A stretch of DNA of 60,000 nucleotides from Hydractinia symbiolongicarpus (taxonomy: Eukaryota > Cnidaria > Hydrozoa > Anthoathecata > Hydractiniidae). Positions within the stretch are counted from its first letter, which is position 1; each line of letters opens with the position of its first letter. Where the stretch lies: contig NC_079889.1 of NCBI RefSeq assembly GCF_029227915.1, positions 10,604,001 through 10,664,000 of the forward strand. The letters are read 5' to 3'. Shown in pieces: positions 41,663 to 60,000 of this stretch. A model generated the notes under the pieces. The model had not been told where the DNA came from. It saw only the letters and a list, made by a program, of their open reading frames with translations, and did not search any database. The position numbers were made by a program, and so were the translations under genes.

Positions 41663-42334
41663 GAGTTAACTCCCGGTAACTCGAATCTCCAAGGGACCAG
41701 AGAAAACAGTTCGATTTAAGCGAAGCTCCCGTTAATTCGGACTTAGACAAAAATTAGTCATTAGTTCGAGTTAAGGCGATTTTTTCTTCTGATTCTATAA
41801 AATTTACAAATGTTACAATCTCTAAAATGCGTTATCACTATTACTGCAAAAGCAGTAATTCTTGGAGATGGCGATGGTGTGCAAGTGCCTTGCATTATCC
41901 AACTGTCAGGACAAAAGTGTATGGTGGAGATTTTTAAAAAAACAGAACTTATAATTTAAAAGAGAACTGTAACTTGTAAGGAAGTAACTTTTGTTACGTG
42001 CAAAAATGTCTTTATTTTCTAACCTTTTTTCCACTTTTCCAGCCATCCATCTGACGATTTAAAATTTGTAAGATCAAAATTTTCAGCAAATTGAAGAGCT
42101 TTCTCTTTTATCATTTTGCCATCAAAGGAACATTTTTGCTTTAAGATAGAACAGCCTTTTTGAAATTTCTGGCTACATTACATACCAGTATTCATTTTTC
42201 GATCATTTATTTTCTACTTAGCCACTATAAAGATCAAGTTATTTGAAGAAATTAACTTAAGGGGAACCAAAAATTGGTTCGAGAAAACGAATGTTCGAGT
42301 TATTCCCGGGGTTCGAGTTACCGGGAGTCTACTG
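41663..42334 (-). mobile_element. Internally deleted Tigger/pogo element with CENP-B-type HTH remnant
   Basis: Terminal repeats are GAGTTAACTCCCGGTAACTC at 41663 and, inverted, CAGTAGACTCCCGGTAACTC ending at 42334, next to a TA (42335-42336). On the - strand 42159-42019 an open segment matches the CENP-B-type helix-turn-helix of Tigger transposases: GKMIKEKALQFAENF, then LTNFKSSDGWLEKWKKG before a stop. The DDE catalytic part is absent and frames upstream are broken. The 5' end faces PSMD2 and lies only about 340 bp before its start codon, so element sequence could now be part of that promoter region. Confidence 0.7.
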
Positions 42335-42674
42335 TATCTAGATTCCCTGGTCCGTCATTAAAATTACATCTTTTCTCAGTTACTTCTACTTTGCAGCTGT
42401 TGACGGTTAAAAATAAGGTTTTTTCGCATTTTTATTTGCGTATTAGATTAAGGTTTACTACGTGAATGTTTGAAACCATTAAAATTTAGATTTTCACATA
42501 CGGACAATTTTTTAGGTGAATATATAGGGGACCATATGCCCACATCGCAACCTCAGGGGCTCTTTCCTGAATTTTTATAATAGCTCTGGCCTTACATGCT
42601 ATTATAAGTCTAACATAACTCTGACATAAAGTGCTTTGGTGAGATTGTTAGTGGAGTTCACTTCCAAAATAAAG

Positions 42675-60000
<17,326 letters not shown>

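Noticed and set aside
42636-42674. In-frame upstream extension of PSMD2 by 13 codons
   Set aside because: It would need a non-AUG start; the ATG at 42675 has the AAGATGGCG context.

Overview
This is a eukaryotic, AT-rich, intron-rich window carrying four conserved animal protein-coding genes in about 60 kb. The protein sequences, with vertebrate-like conservation and conserved splice phases, point to a metazoan. The mix of old DNA transposons, Penelope-like retroelement debris and short palindromic repeats resembles cnidarian genomes, perhaps a hydrozoan. That placement is inference from recall of repeat style, not a database result.

Layout. 1-7380: no recognisable gene; simple repeats, small palindrome-ended repeats, and a decayed Tigger/pogo transposase tail (2845-3470). 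7387-10620: a four-exon SLC16/MCT-like transporter on the + strand, with three evenly spaced CCAAT boxes upstream. 12220-17921: an eleven-exon class-III PLP enzyme on the - strand (ethanolamine-phosphate phospho-lyase type), convergent with the transporter. 17922-30397: 12.5 kb without a convincing gene but with two TTAA-flanked piggyBac-like elements, a ~340-bp direct repeat and hairpin repeats. 30398-35303: a seven-exon mitochondrial-type 3-ketoacyl-CoA thiolase (ACAA2) on the - strand. Its introns hold a Penelope-like retroelement remnant with a hammerhead-ribozyme-like fold and a 103-bp Helitron-like element. 35304-42674: intergenic, with a perfect 38-bp palindrome, a 49-bp palindromic tandem array and Tigger-type elements, one ending about 340 bp before the next gene. 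42675-60000: PSMD2/Rpn1 of the 26S proteasome on the + strand, 18 supported exons, running off the right edge.

The four genes do unrelated housekeeping or metabolic jobs (transport of small organic acids, phospho-amine catabolism, fatty-acid beta-oxidation, proteasome base). Nothing suggests an operon or cluster. All coding models were assembled by hand, joining GT-AG exons so that reading phase is kept. The most unusual signal is the hammerhead-type ribozyme motif at 34148-34190, just downstream of the Penelope-like GIY-YIG remnant and antisense to the ACAA2 transcript.
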